Shown: positions 1 to 10,750, counted from the first letter of the stretch. The stretch: DNA of 64,000 nucleotides from Alkalihalobacillus sp. LMS39 (GCF_022812285.1 NZ_CP093300.1:3410001-3474000); one strand, 5' to 3'. Translations and numbers: made by a program. The notes: generated from the sequence alone by a model not told the origin.

Positions 1-1875
1 ACCAACAAGAGTAATATTAGGAAAATCAAGCCCTTTTGCTATCATTTGCGTACCTAACAGAATATCAGCTTTTCCTTCACCAAAAGCTTGCAATAATTTT
101 TGGTGTGCTCCTTTTTTTCTAGTTGTATCAACATCCATTCGGATGACACGTGCTTCTGGTAGTAGCTTTCCGAGCTCTTCTTCTACTTTTTGGGTTCCCG
201 TCCCAAAAAAACGAACGTGCTCACTTCCACATGATTGACATGTTGTGATCATTTGTTCTTCATGACCACAATAATGGCATTTTAATGCATTCTGATTTCG
301 GTGATATGTTAAGGAAATATCACAATGCTCACACTGTGCTACATAACCACAGTCTCGACACATCACAAATGTTGAATACCCTCTTCGGTTAAGAAAAAGA
401 ACAGATTGTTCTTTTTTTTCGAGTCGATTTTGTAAATGATGAAACAACGACGTTGAAAACATCGAGCGATTTCCAGACCGTAATTCTTCACGCATATCAA
501 TGATTTCTACTGCTGGTAACGGTTTGTCGTTCACTCGTTTTGTTAGGGGCAACACATGGTATCTTCCTTTTAGCCCTCTGGCATACGTTTCTAACGAAGG
601 CGTAGCACTTCCTAACACAACGGGACAGTTATGATAATTCCCTCGATAAATTGCGACTTCACGAGCATGATAACGGGGGTTGTCTTCTTGTTTGTAACTT
701 CCTTCATGCTCTTCATCAATAATGACAAGTCCTAAGTTTTCAAATGGTGCGAAAATAGCAGAGCGAGCACCTACAACAACTCGAACTTGTTTACGATGGA
801 TTTTTCGCCATTCGTCATATTTTTCACCTATCGAAAGTCCACTATGTAAGACCGCTACTTCATTTCCAAATCGCCCCTTAAACCGATCGACCATTTGAGG
901 AGTTAACGAAATTTCTGGAACTAAAACAATTGCATCTTTTCCTTTCTTTAACACTTCAGCTATCGCCTGTAAATAAACTTCGGTTTTTCCACTTCCCGTT
1001 ACACCATGTAATAAAAACGTGTCGTGCCGTTTTTCCTCAATGGCTGATAAGATAGGTTCAATCGTTTGTTGTTGCTCTATTGTTAGTGGCAACGCTTCTG
1101 TTTTTTTAAACTGTAGTTCCTCGAATGGGTCACGATACACTTCGATTTCATATTGTTCAATTAATCCTTTTGCTTCTAATGCTTTAACAGATTGTCGAGA
1201 TGCTGTCGTTTGTTCAAGCAGTTGCTGTAAAGAGATGTCTTTTGGCTGTTGAATAAAAAAAGAAAGCAATTCCTTTTGTTTTGCTGCACGAGCTGATGTT
1301 TGTTCGAGTTCTTTTTTTAGCTGGTCTATCGGTTGAAGTACTTTTATTCTTTTCTCTTGCTTTTTTTGGCCTTTTTCTTTTACCTGATACTTAATTTCTA
1401 CCGTTCCATTTTTTACAGCTTGTTGAACTTCGTTTACATGCTTTGCGTCTTTTTTTATGCTATCCCACGATATGGAAGTAGACGTTTCAAATAACGGTGC
1501 CAAAGCAGGAGAAAGGTTTGTTTCATGTAAAACTCTCACTTCTTTTTTAACAGTTGTTCTCATGGCTGCAGGGAGCATGACTTGATAGGCAGAAATTCGA
1601 AAGCATAAAATTGTCTCCGCTAGCCATTTCCCTATATTTAATAACTCTTCTGTTAACACTGGTGTGACATCTAATAATTCAATAATCGACTTTATATTTT
1701 TCACAGTCGATTCTTCAACAATATCGATAACAAACCCTTGAATTTTTCGTGGGCCAAATGGAACGATGACACGCATTCCTTTTTCAATAATGTCTATATA
1801 TTCTGTTGGTATTTTATAATCAAAAAGCTTATCTGTTTGCCCACTCGGAATGTCAACAATGACTTTAGCAAACAT
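1..1875 (-). CDS. priA: Primosomal replication restart helicase PriA (3' part missing)
   Basis: PriA is the superfamily 2 DNA helicase that reloads the replicative helicase at stalled forks. I read 625 codons from an ATG at 1873-1875 to the window edge, with no stop, so the C-terminus lies outside. The translation starts MFAKVIVDIPSGQTDK, the PriA N-terminal DNA-binding domain. It then shows a Walker A motif (GVTGSGKTE), the Walker B box as DEEHEGSYKQED, and the paired zinc-binding cysteines (CRDCGYVAQCEHC, then CHYCG and CQSCG) typical of the family, followed by the start of the C-terminal helicase lobe. Its start overlaps the 3' end of coaBC by 11 bases, so the two are probably co-transcribed and translationally coupled, as in B. 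subtilis. Confidence 0.96.
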   Translation of the reverse strand, partial: MFAKVIVDIPSGQTDKLFDYKIPTEYIDIIEKGMRVIVPFGPRKIQGFVIDIVEESTVKNIKSIIELLDVTPVLTEELLNIGKWLAETILCFRISAYQVMLPAAMRTTVKKEVRVLHETNLSPALAPLFETSTSISWDSIKKDAKHVNEVQQAVKNGTVEIKYQVKEKGQKKQEKRIKVLQPIDQLKKELEQTSARAAKQKELLSFFIQQPKDISLQQLLEQTTASRQSVKALEAKGLIEQYEIEVYRDPFEELQFKKTEALPLTIEQQQTIEPILSAIEEKRHDTFLLHGVTGSGKTEVYLQAIAEVLKKGKDAIVLVPEISLTPQMVDRFKGRFGNEVAVLHSGLSIGEKYDEWRKIHRKQVRVVVGARSAIFAPFENLGLVIIDEEHEGSYKQEDNPRYHAREVAIYRGNYHNCPVVLGSATPSLETYARGLKGRYHVLPLTKRVNDKPLPAVEIIDMREELRSGNRSMFSTSLFHHLQNRLEKKEQSVLFLNRRGYSTFVMCRDCGYVAQCEHCDISLTYHRNQNALKCHYCGHEEQMITTCQSCGSEHVRFFGTGTQKVEEELGKLLPEARVIRMDVDTTRKKGAHQKLLQAFGEGKADILLGTQMIAKGLDFPNITLVG

Positions 1876-3079
1876 CGTAAGCCATTCCTTTATGGGCGAT
1901 AATTTCTTTCCATATTTCAGCTGCGACTTCTTGTTTCGGTAAAAGTGGGAGGGGTTTTACATCTTCTTCTGTTATTATAAGTACACGATTAGTATCCGAT
2001 CCGAACCCTGCCCCTTTTTCCGTAATATCATTAGCTATAATCATATCTAAGTTTTTACGTTTTAACTTGTCTTTTGCATAGTGTTCTACTTGTTGAGACT
2101 CAGCAGCAAACCCAACTAACATTTGATTCCTTTTATTTTCACCTAATGTTTTGAGTATATCTAGTGTTCGTTCAAACTCAATTGACAACGGACCTTCTTG
2201 TTTCTTTACTTTTTGTGAATACGTTTGTTTCGGTCGATAATCAGACACCGCTGCGCTTTTAATGACAAAGTCACTTGTTGGGTATGCTTTAATAACAGCT
2301 TCATACATCTCTTCGGCCGTGACAACAGGAACAAATGCTACCCCTTTTGGCACGTCTAGAGAAGATGGACCTGAAATCAGTGTGACATTCGCACCTAACG
2401 CGACCGCCTCTTTTGCTAGCGCATATCCCATTTTTCCGGAAGAGTGATTACTAATAAAACGAACAGGGTCAATTTTTTCTTGGGTTGGTCCTGCTGTAAT
2501 GAGGACGTGTTTATTTTGTAAAGGTTTGTCCTTTTCTTTAGCAAAAAAAGATGTTAGATAAGCTACTATATCTTCCGGTTCTGCCAATCTTCCTTTTCCT
2601 ACATATCCACAAGCAAGATAACCCTCGTTTGGTTCAATAAACTGATAGCCATCTTGTTGAATTCTCTTCATATTTCGTTCTACAGCGGGATGTTCATACA
2701 TATGAACATTCATCGCTGGAGCCACTAATACAGGGGCTGTCGTTGCCAAAAGTGTTGTCGATATCATATCATCAGCAATTCCATTTGCTAGCTTTCCAAT
2801 CATGTTTGCTGTTGCAGGAGCGACGACAACAACATCAGCCCAATCAGCAATATCAATATGAGCGACAACTTTCGGGTCATTTTCACTAAATGTATCATCA
2901 TAAACGATATTCCTTGATAATGTTTGAAATGTTAATGGTGTCACAAATTCCTTTGCAGACTTTGACATCGCAACCTTAACATTTGCGCCCGCTTGCACGA
3001 GTTTACTCGTTAATGCTGTAGCTTTAAAAACGGCAATTCCCCCGGTTACACATAATAATACATTTTTCCCAGCTATCAC
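1865..3079 (-). CDS. coaBC: Bifunctional CoaBC: phosphopantothenoylcysteine synthetase/decarboxylase
   Basis: Two consecutive steps of coenzyme A synthesis: ligation of cysteine to 4'-phosphopantothenate (CoaB) and FMN-dependent decarboxylation of the product (CoaC). The 404-residue protein has the flavoprotein decarboxylase domain first. It contains His74 in AHIDIADWADV, the PAMN motif, and YLACGYVGKGRLAEPEDI, which holds the active-site Cys. The CoaB domain follows, with ITAGPTQEKIDPVRFISNHS and the SAAVSDYRPK segment. The start codon is GTG (3077-3079), preceded by GGGGGAACGAGG. It lies downstream of rpoZ in a remA-gmk-rpoZ-coaBC-priA order and overlaps priA. Confidence 0.96.
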   Translation of the reverse strand: MIAGKNVLLCVTGGIAVFKATALTSKLVQAGANVKVAMSKSAKEFVTPLTFQTLSRNIVYDDTFSENDPKVVAHIDIADWADVVVVAPATANMIGKLANGIADDMISTTLLATTAPVLVAPAMNVHMYEHPAVERNMKRIQQDGYQFIEPNEGYLACGYVGKGRLAEPEDIVAYLTSFFAKEKDKPLQNKHVLITAGPTQEKIDPVRFISNHSSGKMGYALAKEAVALGANVTLISGPSSLDVPKGVAFVPVVTAEEMYEAVIKAYPTSDFVIKSAAVSDYRPKQTYSQKVKKQEGPLSIEFERTLDILKTLGENKRNQMLVGFAAESQQVEHYAKDKLKRKNLDMIIANDITEKGAGFGSDTNRVLIITEEDVKPLPLLPKQEVAAEIWKEIIAHKGMAYDVC

Positions 3080-3165
3080 GCCTCGTTCCCCCTATCATCC
3101 ATTTCTATACGTTTTGACATAATGAAAGAAAACAACCTACAAGATATAGGTTGTTTTTATTTCTT

Positions 3166-3378
3166 TTACTCTTCTTCTGTATATCGTTCAAATTTAAGAT
3201 GTTCATGAATAATTTCTTCTAACGCCATTCCAACTGGTTTATAGGATGCTGGTTTTTCTACTAATGGTGCACGACGTGCGTTTTCTTTGATTTCACGAGC
3301 ACGTTTCGATGACACCGTTACTAACGTATATTTCGAATCTAATTTATCCATTAAAGAGTCAATTGATGGGTATAACAT
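3166..3378 (-). CDS. rpoZ: RNA polymerase omega subunit
   Basis: The omega subunit helps RNA polymerase assembly and stability by clamping the beta' C-terminus. The 70-residue product starts [20 protein letters not shown] and contains VSSKRAREI, the conserved omega core. An in-frame ATG 12 codons upstream is rejected because it lies inside gmk. The ATG at 3376-3378 has a GGAGGT site embedded in the last codons of gmk, from which it is separated by one base, so translation is probably coupled to gmk. The neighbours gmk and coaBC are the usual Bacillus ones. Confidence 0.95.
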   Translation of the reverse strand: MLYPSIDSLMDKLDSKYTLVTVSSKRAREIKENARRAPLVEKPASYKPVGMALEEIIHEHLKFERYTEEE

Positions 3379-3379
3379 A

Positions 3380-3994
3380 TTATTCGACCTCCACAAGTTG
3401 TTTGTATTTTTCAATTAGTCTTTCTCGTTTACAATGTTCTGCAACAACGATAGCTTTAATGCGCTCAACCGCCAATTCCACTTCGTCATTTTCAACGACA
3501 TAATCATATTTCTTCATCATTTCAATTTCTTCTTTCGCGACTGTCATTCTTTTGTCAATGATATCCGCTGTTTCTGTGCCACGACCTTGGATTCGTTTTC
3601 TGAGCTCGGCTAAGCTTGGTGGCATTAAGAAGATAAAGACCCCTTCTGGAAACCGCTCTCTTACTTTTAACGCTCCTTGCACTTCAATTTCTAAAATAAT
3701 ATCCGTTCCAGCCTCTAGTGTTTGACGGACGTAGTCAATTGGTGTTCCATAATAATTCCCAACATATTCAGCCCATTCTAATAGCTCATTTTTTTCAATC
3801 ATCGCTTCAAACTGTTCACGCGATTTAAAAAAATAATTCACACCATCTACCTCACCGGCTCTTGGTGAACGTGTCGTTGCAGAAACTGAATATTGAATAT
3901 CTGTATTTTCTTTCCGAAGTGCTGTACAAACCGTACCTTTTCCTACCCCTGCTGGACCTGACAGCACTATAAGTAAACCTTTTTCTTTCTTCAT
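3380..3994 (-). CDS. gmk: Guanylate kinase
   Basis: Phosphorylates GMP to GDP with ATP in the cytoplasm. The protein is 204 residues from the chosen ATG (3992-3994), which has GGAGG five bases upstream; a longer reading adds eight residues without a better ribosome site. The P-loop [10 protein letters not shown] is at residues 12-21. The GMP-binding stretch includes [21 protein letters not shown], written here as [10 protein letters not shown] followed by [10 protein letters not shown]. The lid region RGRGTE-like segment appears as [13 protein letters not shown]. The length equals the usual B. subtilis enzyme. It sits between remA (30-base gap) and rpoZ (1-base gap). Confidence 0.97.
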   Translation of the reverse strand: MKKEKGLLIVLSGPAGVGKGTVCTALRKENTDIQYSVSATTRSPRAGEVDGVNYFFKSREQFEAMIEKNELLEWAEYVGNYYGTPIDYVRQTLEAGTDIILEIEVQGALKVRERFPEGVFIFLMPPSLAELRKRIQGRGTETADIIDKRMTVAKEEIEMMKKYDYVVENDEVELAVERIKAIVVAEHCKRERLIEKYKQLVEVE

Positions 3995-4024
3995 ATGTAC
4001 CTCCATTATATAAGCCACATGACT

Positions 4025-4288
4025 TTAAGCTTCGTCTGCACCATCCTCTTTTGTTGTCAACCGTTGAGCAACTGTTTCAGGCTGGACTGCGCTTAAAATA
4101 ACATGGTCACTATCCGCTATAATTACCGCTCTCGTTCTCCGACCATATGTAGCATCAATCAGCATGTTTCTATCTCTTGCTTCTTGAATGATTCGTTTTA
4201 TTGGTGCGGATTCAGGACTTACTATAGAAATGATTCGATTAGCAGAAACAATATTCCCAAACCCAATATTGATTAACTTAATATTCAT
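4025..4288 (-). CDS. remA: Extracellular matrix regulator RemA (DUF370)
   Basis: RemA is a small DNA-binding protein that in B. subtilis activates biofilm matrix operons and osmoprotection genes. The 87-residue product carries the near-invariant family core [20 protein letters not shown], then [13 protein letters not shown] and [17 protein letters not shown] chose the ATG at 4286-4288, preceded by GGGGGA, over one five codons upstream because the family starts M-x-I-K-x-I-N-I-G. Gene order yloC-remA-gmk is the Bacillus arrangement. Function here is inferred from very high similarity to RemA. The local regulon was not examined. Confidence 0.95.
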   Translation of the reverse strand: MNIKLINIGFGNIVSANRIISIVSPESAPIKRIIQEARDRNMLIDATYGRRTRAVIIADSDHVILSAVQPETVAQRLTTKEDGADEA

Positions 4289-4394
4289 GATATTTTCCCC
4301 CATTAGGTGAGCGGTCCTATGACTCCCACTATTTTTGCCATTCTATGTTTACTATATACGAAAATTCAGTCGAGCACTAGCGTGAATTCTCGTT

Positions 4395-5276
4395 TTATTC
4401 AATATTTTGCACTTGTTCTTTAATTTTCTCTATCTCACTCTTTAATTCTACTACTTGCTGACTAATATGTATATCATTTGCTTTTGAACCTATCGTATTG
4501 GATTCCCGATTTAATTCTTGAACGAGAAAATCTAACTTTCTTCCAATCGGTTCCTCTTCTTGTAAGATGAGAAGAAACTGTTGGCAATGCGACGTCAATC
4601 TTGTTAATTCTTCCTCTATATTTGATTTATCTGCAAATAAGGCCACTTCTGTTATTATTCTCGCCTCATCGATATCAAGTTGTCCGTCAACGACATCTTT
4701 AATTTTTTTATATAATTTTTTTTCATATTTTGACACAACTGATGGGGCATACTTTGTTAGTTCATGAACAATGGTCGATATTTTTTCAATTCGTTTTTTT
4801 ACATCATCACACAACACAGAGCCTTCCTCTTGTCTCATCTTTACAAGCTGAAGGAGAGCATTTTCAACTGCTTCTACAATGGTAGCTTGGAGCTTTGAAG
4901 ATTCATTTTCCTTTTCAATCACTTCCACGACATTGTCTTGAAATAAAATCGCCTCTAGTAATTTTTCTTTTGCTACTCCTGTTTCATTCATCATCTCGTC
5001 CGCCACGTTTGAATACTCTTTGACTAGCGACCAATCTACTTTTACAGATTTCGTTACTAGCTCTTCTCCATCAATTCCGATATAAAGCTCTATTTTTCCT
5101 CGTTTTAGTTGTTCTTGAACTCGCTTTTTTATACGGTCTTCGATTTGTAAAAACTGACGAGGAATTCGGATTGTTATTTCGGAAAAGCGATGGTTAAAAG
5201 ACCGTATTTCAACAGTGACTTTCCCACTTTCACTAGAGACAGACGCTTGACCATATCCTGTCATACTCTTTACCAT
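4395..5276 (-). CDS. yloC: YicC/YloC family endoribonuclease-like protein
   Basis: YicC-family proteins are conserved stress-phase proteins. The E. coli YicC is reported as an endoribonuclease acting on RyhB, and the Bacillus YloC role is less defined. The 293-residue product starts VKSMTGYGQAS after the initiating Met and has the family signature EIRSFNHRFSEITIRIPR. The DUF1732 C-terminal half includes VVELKSEIEKIKEQVQNIE and the segment GRKLDFLVQELNRESNTIGSK-like, seen here as RKLDFLVQELNRESNTIG. I selected the ATG at 5274-5276, just upstream of the conserved SMTGYG. The longer reading adds 17 unsupported residues. Confidence 0.93.
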   Translation of the reverse strand: MVKSMTGYGQASVSSESGKVTVEIRSFNHRFSEITIRIPRQFLQIEDRIKKRVQEQLKRGKIELYIGIDGEELVTKSVKVDWSLVKEYSNVADEMMNETGVAKEKLLEAILFQDNVVEVIEKENESSKLQATIVEAVENALLQLVKMRQEEGSVLCDDVKKRIEKISTIVHELTKYAPSVVSKYEKKLYKKIKDVVDGQLDIDEARIITEVALFADKSNIEEELTRLTSHCQQFLLILQEEEPIGRKLDFLVQELNRESNTIGSKANDIHISQQVVELKSEIEKIKEQVQNIE

Positions 5277-5434
5277 ACTTATCACATCCACTTTCTCTAT
5301 TCTAACCAATTTTACCATTTGCAACAAGTAGAAGAAAGAAGAGACGTTTTATCAACAGCCTTTTTGTTATAAGAGAGAGTTGCTGTACGCATTGCATCCA
5401 CATCTATATGTACAAGCAGGTGTAAAACTACGAC

Positions 5435-5472
5435 AAAACGCCTTTGAGAATCCATGTCTCTAAGGCGTTTTA
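5435..5472 (-). terminator. Intrinsic terminator downstream of the Ca2+ ATPase
   Basis: Arms AAAACGCCTT and AAGGCGTTTT pair, with an inner GAGA/TCTC extension. On the minus strand the hairpin is followed by TTTTG. It lies 20 bases past the ATPase stop codon and ends that transcript before yloC. Its first 15 bases are identical to part of the terminator at 31581-31618. Confidence 0.85.
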
Positions 5473-5493
5473 TTGTCTCTTTTTTGTAATGTA

Positions 5494-8196
5494 TTATTTT
5501 TTTAATAATCGGAAGCCACCTAATGCCACAGTTGGAATAGAGGCCATTCCAAGAATTAACAACCACTCTCTTCCCGTCAAACTTGTTGTATGGAAAATTC
5601 CTTGAAGTGGTGGATAATATACAACGACTAACATTAAAAGAATGGATGATATCACAGCAAAAACAAGATAAATATTTTCAAATGGATTTCGATGGAAAAC
5701 CGAATATTCACTGCGACAATCAAATACATGGATTAGCTGTGCCATTACTAATGTCACAAAAGCGACCGTTTGAGCTTTCATTAAATCATTCGGGTCGGCG
5801 TTCAAAGTGACCATAAAGGCGACTAATGTAACAATACCAATCATAAATCCACGGCTTATGATTTTCCACGCTAACCCTCTGGCAAACACACCTTCATTTG
5901 GACTTCGTGGTGGTCTTTTCATGACATCACCTTCTGCTTTGTCCATTCCAAGAGCCATTGCAGGTAACCCATCTGTCACTAAATTAATCCATAAAATTTG
6001 AATCGCTACTAATGGCAGCGGAAGACCTAACATCATAGCAAATAACATGACGAGAATTTCACCAACATTTGAGGCAAGCATATACCGAATGAATTTTCTA
6101 ATATTTTCATAGATATTTCGCCCTTCTTTAATAGCGGCTTTAATCGTAGCGAAATTATCATCACTTAAGATTAAAGATGACGCTTCTTTTGCTACATCTG
6201 TTCCCGTAATCCCCATGGCAATCCCAATATTCGCTGCTTTAATTGCAGGTGCATCATTCACACCATCACCTGTCATCGCTACAATATGACCTTTTGCTTG
6301 TAGAGCCTTCACGATTTTCAACTTATGTTCAGGCGATACCCTGGCATACACGTACACATCATCAACAATTTCTTCTAAATCTTTCACACTTAATCTGGAT
6401 AAGGTTTGACCATCTAACACTTTTCCTCCCTTTGGAAGTATGCTTAATTGTGTGGCTATCGCTTTAGCCGTTATTACATGGTCACCAGTAATCATGATTG
6501 TTTTTATTCCTGCTTGGCGACATTCACGAATGGAATCACGAACTTCTTCGCGTGGTGGATCAATCATACCTTCCAATCCAATAAACGTTAAATTACGTTC
6601 CACATCTATTGTTTGTTCTATCGATTCCCCAGCTTTAATCGGTCGATATGCAATTGCAATTGTTCGTAATGCTTGACTGGCTAGTGTCGTAATCGCCTCA
6701 TTTACTTCATCAAGGCGGCGAGACGTTAGTGGCTCCATTTTTTCGGAATAGACGATGTCTGTACTATTAGATAAAATGACATCTGGTGCACCTTTTGTAA
6801 TCGCAAATAATTGACCTTTTTTATCTTTTACAATGACGGTCATCATCTTCCTCGTCGATTCAAACGGAAATTCTTTTACAACGGTAAAATGACTTTGAAT
6901 TTCTTCATCAGAAATTCCCGCTTTCATCGCCGCGACTACGAGCGCCCCTTCTGTTGGATCACCGTCAAGCTTATATGTCGTTTTTGCTTTTTTTAACACT
7001 CCGTCTTTTTCCTTATTTACTTTTATCGAAGCATGGTTACATAGCTTCCCGTAAACAAGTAATTGTTGCAGTGTTCGATTCGACTCCACTTTCACTTTTT
7101 TTCCTTGATAAAGAAAATCACCAACAGGCTCATATCCTGTCCCTGTAATATTCCATGTTTTTCCCCCAGACCAAACATGGGTAACGGTCATTTTATTTTG
7201 TGTTAATGTCCCTGTTTTATCTGAACAAATAACAGAAGCACAACCTAGTGTTTCAACCGCTGGTAGTCTACGGACAATCGCTTTTCTCTTAATCATTCGT
7301 TGGACACCTAGGGCAAGCGCAACCGTAACAATGGCTGGAAGACCTTCTGGAATCGCAGCCACCGCTAAAGAAACCCCAGCTAAAATCATCGTATACACAT
7401 CATGACCTTGAATAACCCCGATAATGACAACAAGTGCGGTTAACATTAATGCAGCTGCAATTAATATTTTTCCTAATTGCTCTAATTTTCGTTGAAGTGG
7501 GGTCACTAGTGTTTCTGTTGATTGTAAGAGATGAGCGATTTTTCCCATTTCTGTTTTCATGCCTGTCGCAACAATAACCCCTACGCCATTCCCTTGGGTA
7601 ACCATCGTCCCCATAAAGGCCATGTTTTCTTGGTCACCGACTTCAATCGCATCACCCTTAATCGAATCCACGACTTTTTGAACCGGTACAGATTCTCCAG
7701 TAAGAGAAGACTCTTCTATTTTTAATCCACTTGCAGAAATTAAACGTACATCTGCTCCAATCCGGTCCCCGCTTGCTATTTTTACAATATCTCCAACAAC
7801 GGCTTCACTCGATAGGATTTTGACCCATTGGCCATCGCGCAGGACAACCATTTGCGGGGCGGATAATTCTTTAAGTGCAGCTAATGATTTTTCTGCCTTT
7901 CTTTCTTGTACGAATCCAAGAACGCCATTTAGTAAAACAATGACCATAATGGTAATGGCATCTATATATTCCCCTAGTAACCCTGATATTAATGTTGCTG
8001 CGAGTAATACAAGAACCATAAAATCTTTAAACTGATTTAAAAACACGAAAAGGGCTGACGGTTTATCTCCCTCATCTAATTTATTTTCTCCATATTGTTT
8101 AAGTCGTTTTTCTGCCTCCTTTTTTGTTAAACCTTTTTCCATGTGAGTTCCTGTTGATCTTTCAACCTCATTAATCTCCAACTCGTACCATTTCAT
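5494..8196 (-). CDS. yloB: P-type Ca2+-transporting ATPase (YloB family)
   Basis: A P2A-type calcium pump of the plasma membrane. B. subtilis YloB is a vegetative and spore-associated Ca2+ ATPase. The 900-residue product has, in order, the N-terminal cation-ATPase domain, [10 protein letters not shown] (actuator loop), PEGLPAIV in the M4 Ca2+ site, the phosphorylation motif [16 protein letters not shown] in the nucleotide domain, and [11 protein letters not shown] at the hinge. Hydrophobic C-terminal segments follow. The start ATG at 8194-8196 gives [11 protein letters not shown] and has GGGGTGTG upstream; 34 further upstream codons are not family-like. It is divergent from rqcH, with 126 bases between starts. 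Confidence 0.94.
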   Translation of the reverse strand: MKWYELEINEVERSTGTHMEKGLTKKEAEKRLKQYGENKLDEGDKPSALFVFLNQFKDFMVLVLLAATLISGLLGEYIDAITIMVIVLLNGVLGFVQERKAEKSLAALKELSAPQMVVLRDGQWVKILSSEAVVGDIVKIASGDRIGADVRLISASGLKIEESSLTGESVPVQKVVDSIKGDAIEVGDQENMAFMGTMVTQGNGVGVIVATGMKTEMGKIAHLLQSTETLVTPLQRKLEQLGKILIAAALMLTALVVIIGVIQGHDVYTMILAGVSLAVAAIPEGLPAIVTVALALGVQRMIKRKAIVRRLPAVETLGCASVICSDKTGTLTQNKMTVTHVWSGGKTWNITGTGYEPVGDFLYQGKKVKVESNRTLQQLLVYGKLCNHASIKVNKEKDGVLKKAKTTYKLDGDPTEGALVVAAMKAGISDEEIQSHFTVVKEFPFESTRKMMTVIVKDKKGQLFAITKGAPDVILSNSTDIVYSEKMEPLTSRRLDEVNEAITTLASQALRTIAIAYRPIKAGESIEQTIDVERNLTFIGLEGMIDPPREEVRDSIRECRQAGIKTIMITGDHVITAKAIATQLSILPKGGKVLDGQTLSRLSVKDLEEIVDDVYVYARVSPEHKLKIVKALQAKGHIVAMTGDGVNDAPAIKAANIGIAMGITGTDVAKEASSLILSDDNFATIKAAIKEGRNIYENIRKFIRYMLASNVGEILVMLFAMMLGLPLPLVAIQILWINLVTDGLPAMALGMDKAEGDVMKRPPRSPNEGVFARGLAWKIISRGFMIGIVTLVAFMVTLNADPNDLMKAQTVAFVTLVMAQLIHVFDCRSEYSVFHRNPFENIYLVFAVISSILLMLVVVYYPPLQGIFHTTSLTGREWLLILGMASIPTVALGGFRLLKK

Positions 8197-8322
8197 GCCC
8201 ACACCCCATATCTTACTAGTAAAATCAATTGAACAACCTATACAAGCCATCTTATTCAAGCACGTCCCAAAAAATGCTATACTGTTATATGAACGCAAGT
8301 TTTTTATGGAAAGGTGATCTTT

Positions 8323-10032
8323 ATGTCTTTTGATGGACTCATAACACGAGCAATTACTGAAGAATTCCGTTCTCTTTTTGAAACAGGTAGAATTTCAAAA
8401 ATATATCAACCTTATAAAAATGAGATCATCCTTGCGATACGGGCGCAAGGTCAAAATTATCAATTATTACTTTCTGCAAACCCTAGCTTTTCGCGCGCTC
8501 ATATTACAATGGAAAAGTATGAAAATCCAAAAACCCCTCCCATGTTTTGCATGTTGCTTAGAAAACATTTAGAAGGGGCGATTATCGATAAAATTGAACA
8601 AGTAGAAATGGAACGAATCATCATTCTCCATATAAAAGGAAAAGATGAATTAGGTGATATCAGTCAAAAACAACTGATTATCGAAATTATGGGCCGACAC
8701 AGTAATATTATTTTAGTTGATTCATCTACGAGAAAAATGATTGACAGCATTAAACATATTTCACTTTCACAAAGCAGTGTAAGAACGGTCTTACCTGGTC
8801 AACCGTATGAGTTTCCTCCTCCACAAGAGAAACTTGATCCTTTTACCATTACAAAAGAAGAGTTTCAACAAAAACTAGACTTTAATCAAGGTAAACTTGA
8901 TAAGCAAATCGTTGACCGCTTTTCTGGGATTTCTCCTCTAGTAGCTAAAGAAATTTATGCACGAGCTGGGTTGGCTAACCGCCAAACCCTTACTGATGCC
9001 TTCTTTTCTGTCATTGATCCACTAAAGGAAAAAAAGGTTGTTCCTCAAAAAATTACAGTCGCAGATAAGGAATACTTCTCCATTATTCCGATGACTCATC
9101 TTGGTGGTGACGTCCAAACCTTTGAATCGGTTAGTTTACTTCTTGACAGATTTTATTACGGAAAGGCAGAAAGAGATAGAGTAAAACAACAAGGACAAGA
9201 CATCGAACGATTTATTCGAAATGAGTGGCAAAAAAACAATAAAAAAATTAAAAAGCTTGAACAAACGTTACAAGAAGGAGAAAAAGCAAATAAGTATCAA
9301 CGCTTTGGCGAACTGCTTACTGCCAATTTACATGTTGTAAAACGTGGGGATACAAAAGTTGAAGTTGTTGACTATTATGATGAAAACAGCGGTACGGTAG
9401 AAATCAAACTTGACCCGTTGAAATCTCCTTCAGAAAATGCCCAGCAGTTTTTTCGAAAATATAACAAAGGAAAAAATTCAATTGCAGTTGTACTTGAACA
9501 AATTAAACTAGCAAAAGAAGAAATGTCCTATTTTGAGCAACTGATTCAACAAGTGGAATCGGCTTCTCCTAAAGATATTGAAGAAATGCGCGAAGAATTA
9601 GTGGAAGGTGGGTATTTACGGAAACGCCGAAACGATCTTAAAAAGAAAAAGAAAGAGGATAAGCCACAACTTGACCGCTATAAATCGTCAACAGGGCTAG
9701 AAATCGTAGTAGGAAAAAATAATAAGCAAAACGAATATATTACAAACAAATTAGCAAGACAAGACGAACTATGGTTTCATACAAAAGATATTCCAGGTTC
9801 ACACGTTGTCATCCGTAGCACGACTGTCGATGAGAAATCGATTATGGAAGCTGCGCATTTAGCCGCTTATTTTAGTAAAGCAAAACACTCAAGTTCTGTA
9901 CCCGTTGATTATACAAAAATTCGGCATGTTAAAAAACCAAACGGTTCAAAGCCCGGCTTTGTCATTTATGACAACCAAACAACCGTTTATGTGACACCTG
10001 ATGAAGATCTTGTTGTTTCACTAAGGAACTAA
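8323..10032 (+). CDS. rqcH: Ribosome quality control protein RqcH (NFACT family, YloA/FbpA-like)
   Basis: RqcH binds obstructed 50S subunits and recruits Ala-tRNA to add C-terminal alanine tails; older annotation calls it a fibronectin-binding protein. The 569-residue product has the NFACT-N domain (MSFDGLITRAITEEF, RISKIYQPYKNEIIL, FCMLLRKHLEGA, MGRHSNIILVD), a long central coiled coil and the NFACT-R domain (RQDELWFHTKDIPGSHVVI). The ATG at 8323 has AAAGGTGA upstream. Where the B. subtilis protein is described as having Asp97-Arg98, I read Glu97-Arg98. It is on the plus strand and convergent with the pyr operon, sharing the terminator at 10082. Confidence 0.93.
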   Translation: MSFDGLITRAITEEFRSLFETGRISKIYQPYKNEIILAIRAQGQNYQLLLSANPSFSRAHITMEKYENPKTPPMFCMLLRKHLEGAIIDKIEQVEMERIIILHIKGKDELGDISQKQLIIEIMGRHSNIILVDSSTRKMIDSIKHISLSQSSVRTVLPGQPYEFPPPQEKLDPFTITKEEFQQKLDFNQGKLDKQIVDRFSGISPLVAKEIYARAGLANRQTLTDAFFSVIDPLKEKKVVPQKITVADKEYFSIIPMTHLGGDVQTFESVSLLLDRFYYGKAERDRVKQQGQDIERFIRNEWQKNNKKIKKLEQTLQEGEKANKYQRFGELLTANLHVVKRGDTKVEVVDYYDENSGTVEIKLDPLKSPSENAQQFFRKYNKGKNSIAVVLEQIKLAKEEMSYFEQLIQQVESASPKDIEEMREELVEGGYLRKRRNDLKKKKKEDKPQLDRYKSSTGLEIVVGKNNKQNEYITNKLARQDELWFHTKDIPGSHVVIRSTTVDEKSIMEAAHLAAYFSKAKHSSSVPVDYTKIRHVKKPNGSKPGFVIYDNQTTVYVTPDEDLVVSLRN

Positions 10033-10081
10033 CAGACCGATTAATACATTCCTTACATCAAAGACTTATCAAAGTTGAAAA

Positions 10082-10118
10082 GAGCTTCAATATAAATATT
10101 GAAGCTCCCCCTTTTTTT
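10082..10118. terminator. Bidirectional terminator between rqcH and pyrE
   Basis: A 12-bp perfect stem (GAGCTTCAATAT and its complement) with a 2-base centre is followed on the plus strand by a C-run and eight T. On the minus strand it is followed by TTTT. It can end both the converging rqcH and pyr transcripts. Confidence 0.9.
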
Positions 10119-10750
10119 TACTTCGTCATCCATGCTTCTGAAGCAGGATTTTCTCGCCACTGTTTTAATTTTTCAATTTGGTCATTTGTAATTTCATTTC
10201 GTTCTAATGACACTTCGAGCAATACATCATAGTCGGTTAATGTCACAGCCTCAATATTGGCATTTTGTAAGTTTGTTTGGCCTGATTCAAGCCCATATGT
10301 AAAAATTGCAACGACACCAACAACCTCAGCACCTGCCTCACGAACAGCTTCTGCTGCTGTAATTACACTTCCACCTGTTGAAATTAAATCTTCAACAATC
10401 ACCACACGGTCACCTTCGTTAATCACACCTTCAATTTGATTACCTTTTCCATGACCTTTTGACTTACTGCGAATGTACGCCATCGGTAATTCCATTCTTT
10501 CACTAACCCATGCCGCGTGAGGAATTCCGGCTGTGGCTGTACCCGCTATTACATCAACTCCAGCAAAATGTTGTTCAATTAATTGAACAAGACCGTCTGC
10601 AATCGCACGACGTACAGTTGGATAAGACAATGTTAAACGATTGTCACAATAAATCGGTGATTTTAAGCCTGAACTCCAAGTAAATGGGTCATTCGGTTTT
10701 AATGCGACAGCCTTTATATCTAATAAATGAGAAACGATTTCTCTTTTCAT
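10118..10750 (-). CDS. pyrE: Orotate phosphoribosyltransferase
   Basis: Converts orotate and PRPP to orotidine 5'-monophosphate. The 210-residue product contains the type I phosphoribosyltransferase PRPP loop [14 protein letters not shown] and the N-terminal [16 protein letters not shown]. It is the last gene of the pyr operon. Its ATG overlaps the pyrF stop as ATGA (4 bases), and the shared terminator follows immediately. No cysH-type genes follow it, unlike B. subtilis. Confidence 0.97.
   Translation of the reverse strand: MKREIVSHLLDIKAVALKPNDPFTWSSGLKSPIYCDNRLTLSYPTVRRAIADGLVQLIEQHFAGVDVIAGTATAGIPHAAWVSERMELPMAYIRSKSKGHGKGNQIEGVINEGDRVVIVEDLISTGGSVITAAEAVREAGAEVVGVVAIFTYGLESGQTNLQNANIEAVTLTDYDVLLEVSLERNEITNDQIEKLKQWRENPASEAWMTK

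Noticed and set aside
5312-5566. An 84-codon minus-strand frame between yloC and the Ca2+ ATPase
   Set aside because: It spans the ATPase 3' end and its terminator, and the product has no family resemblance or ribosome site.
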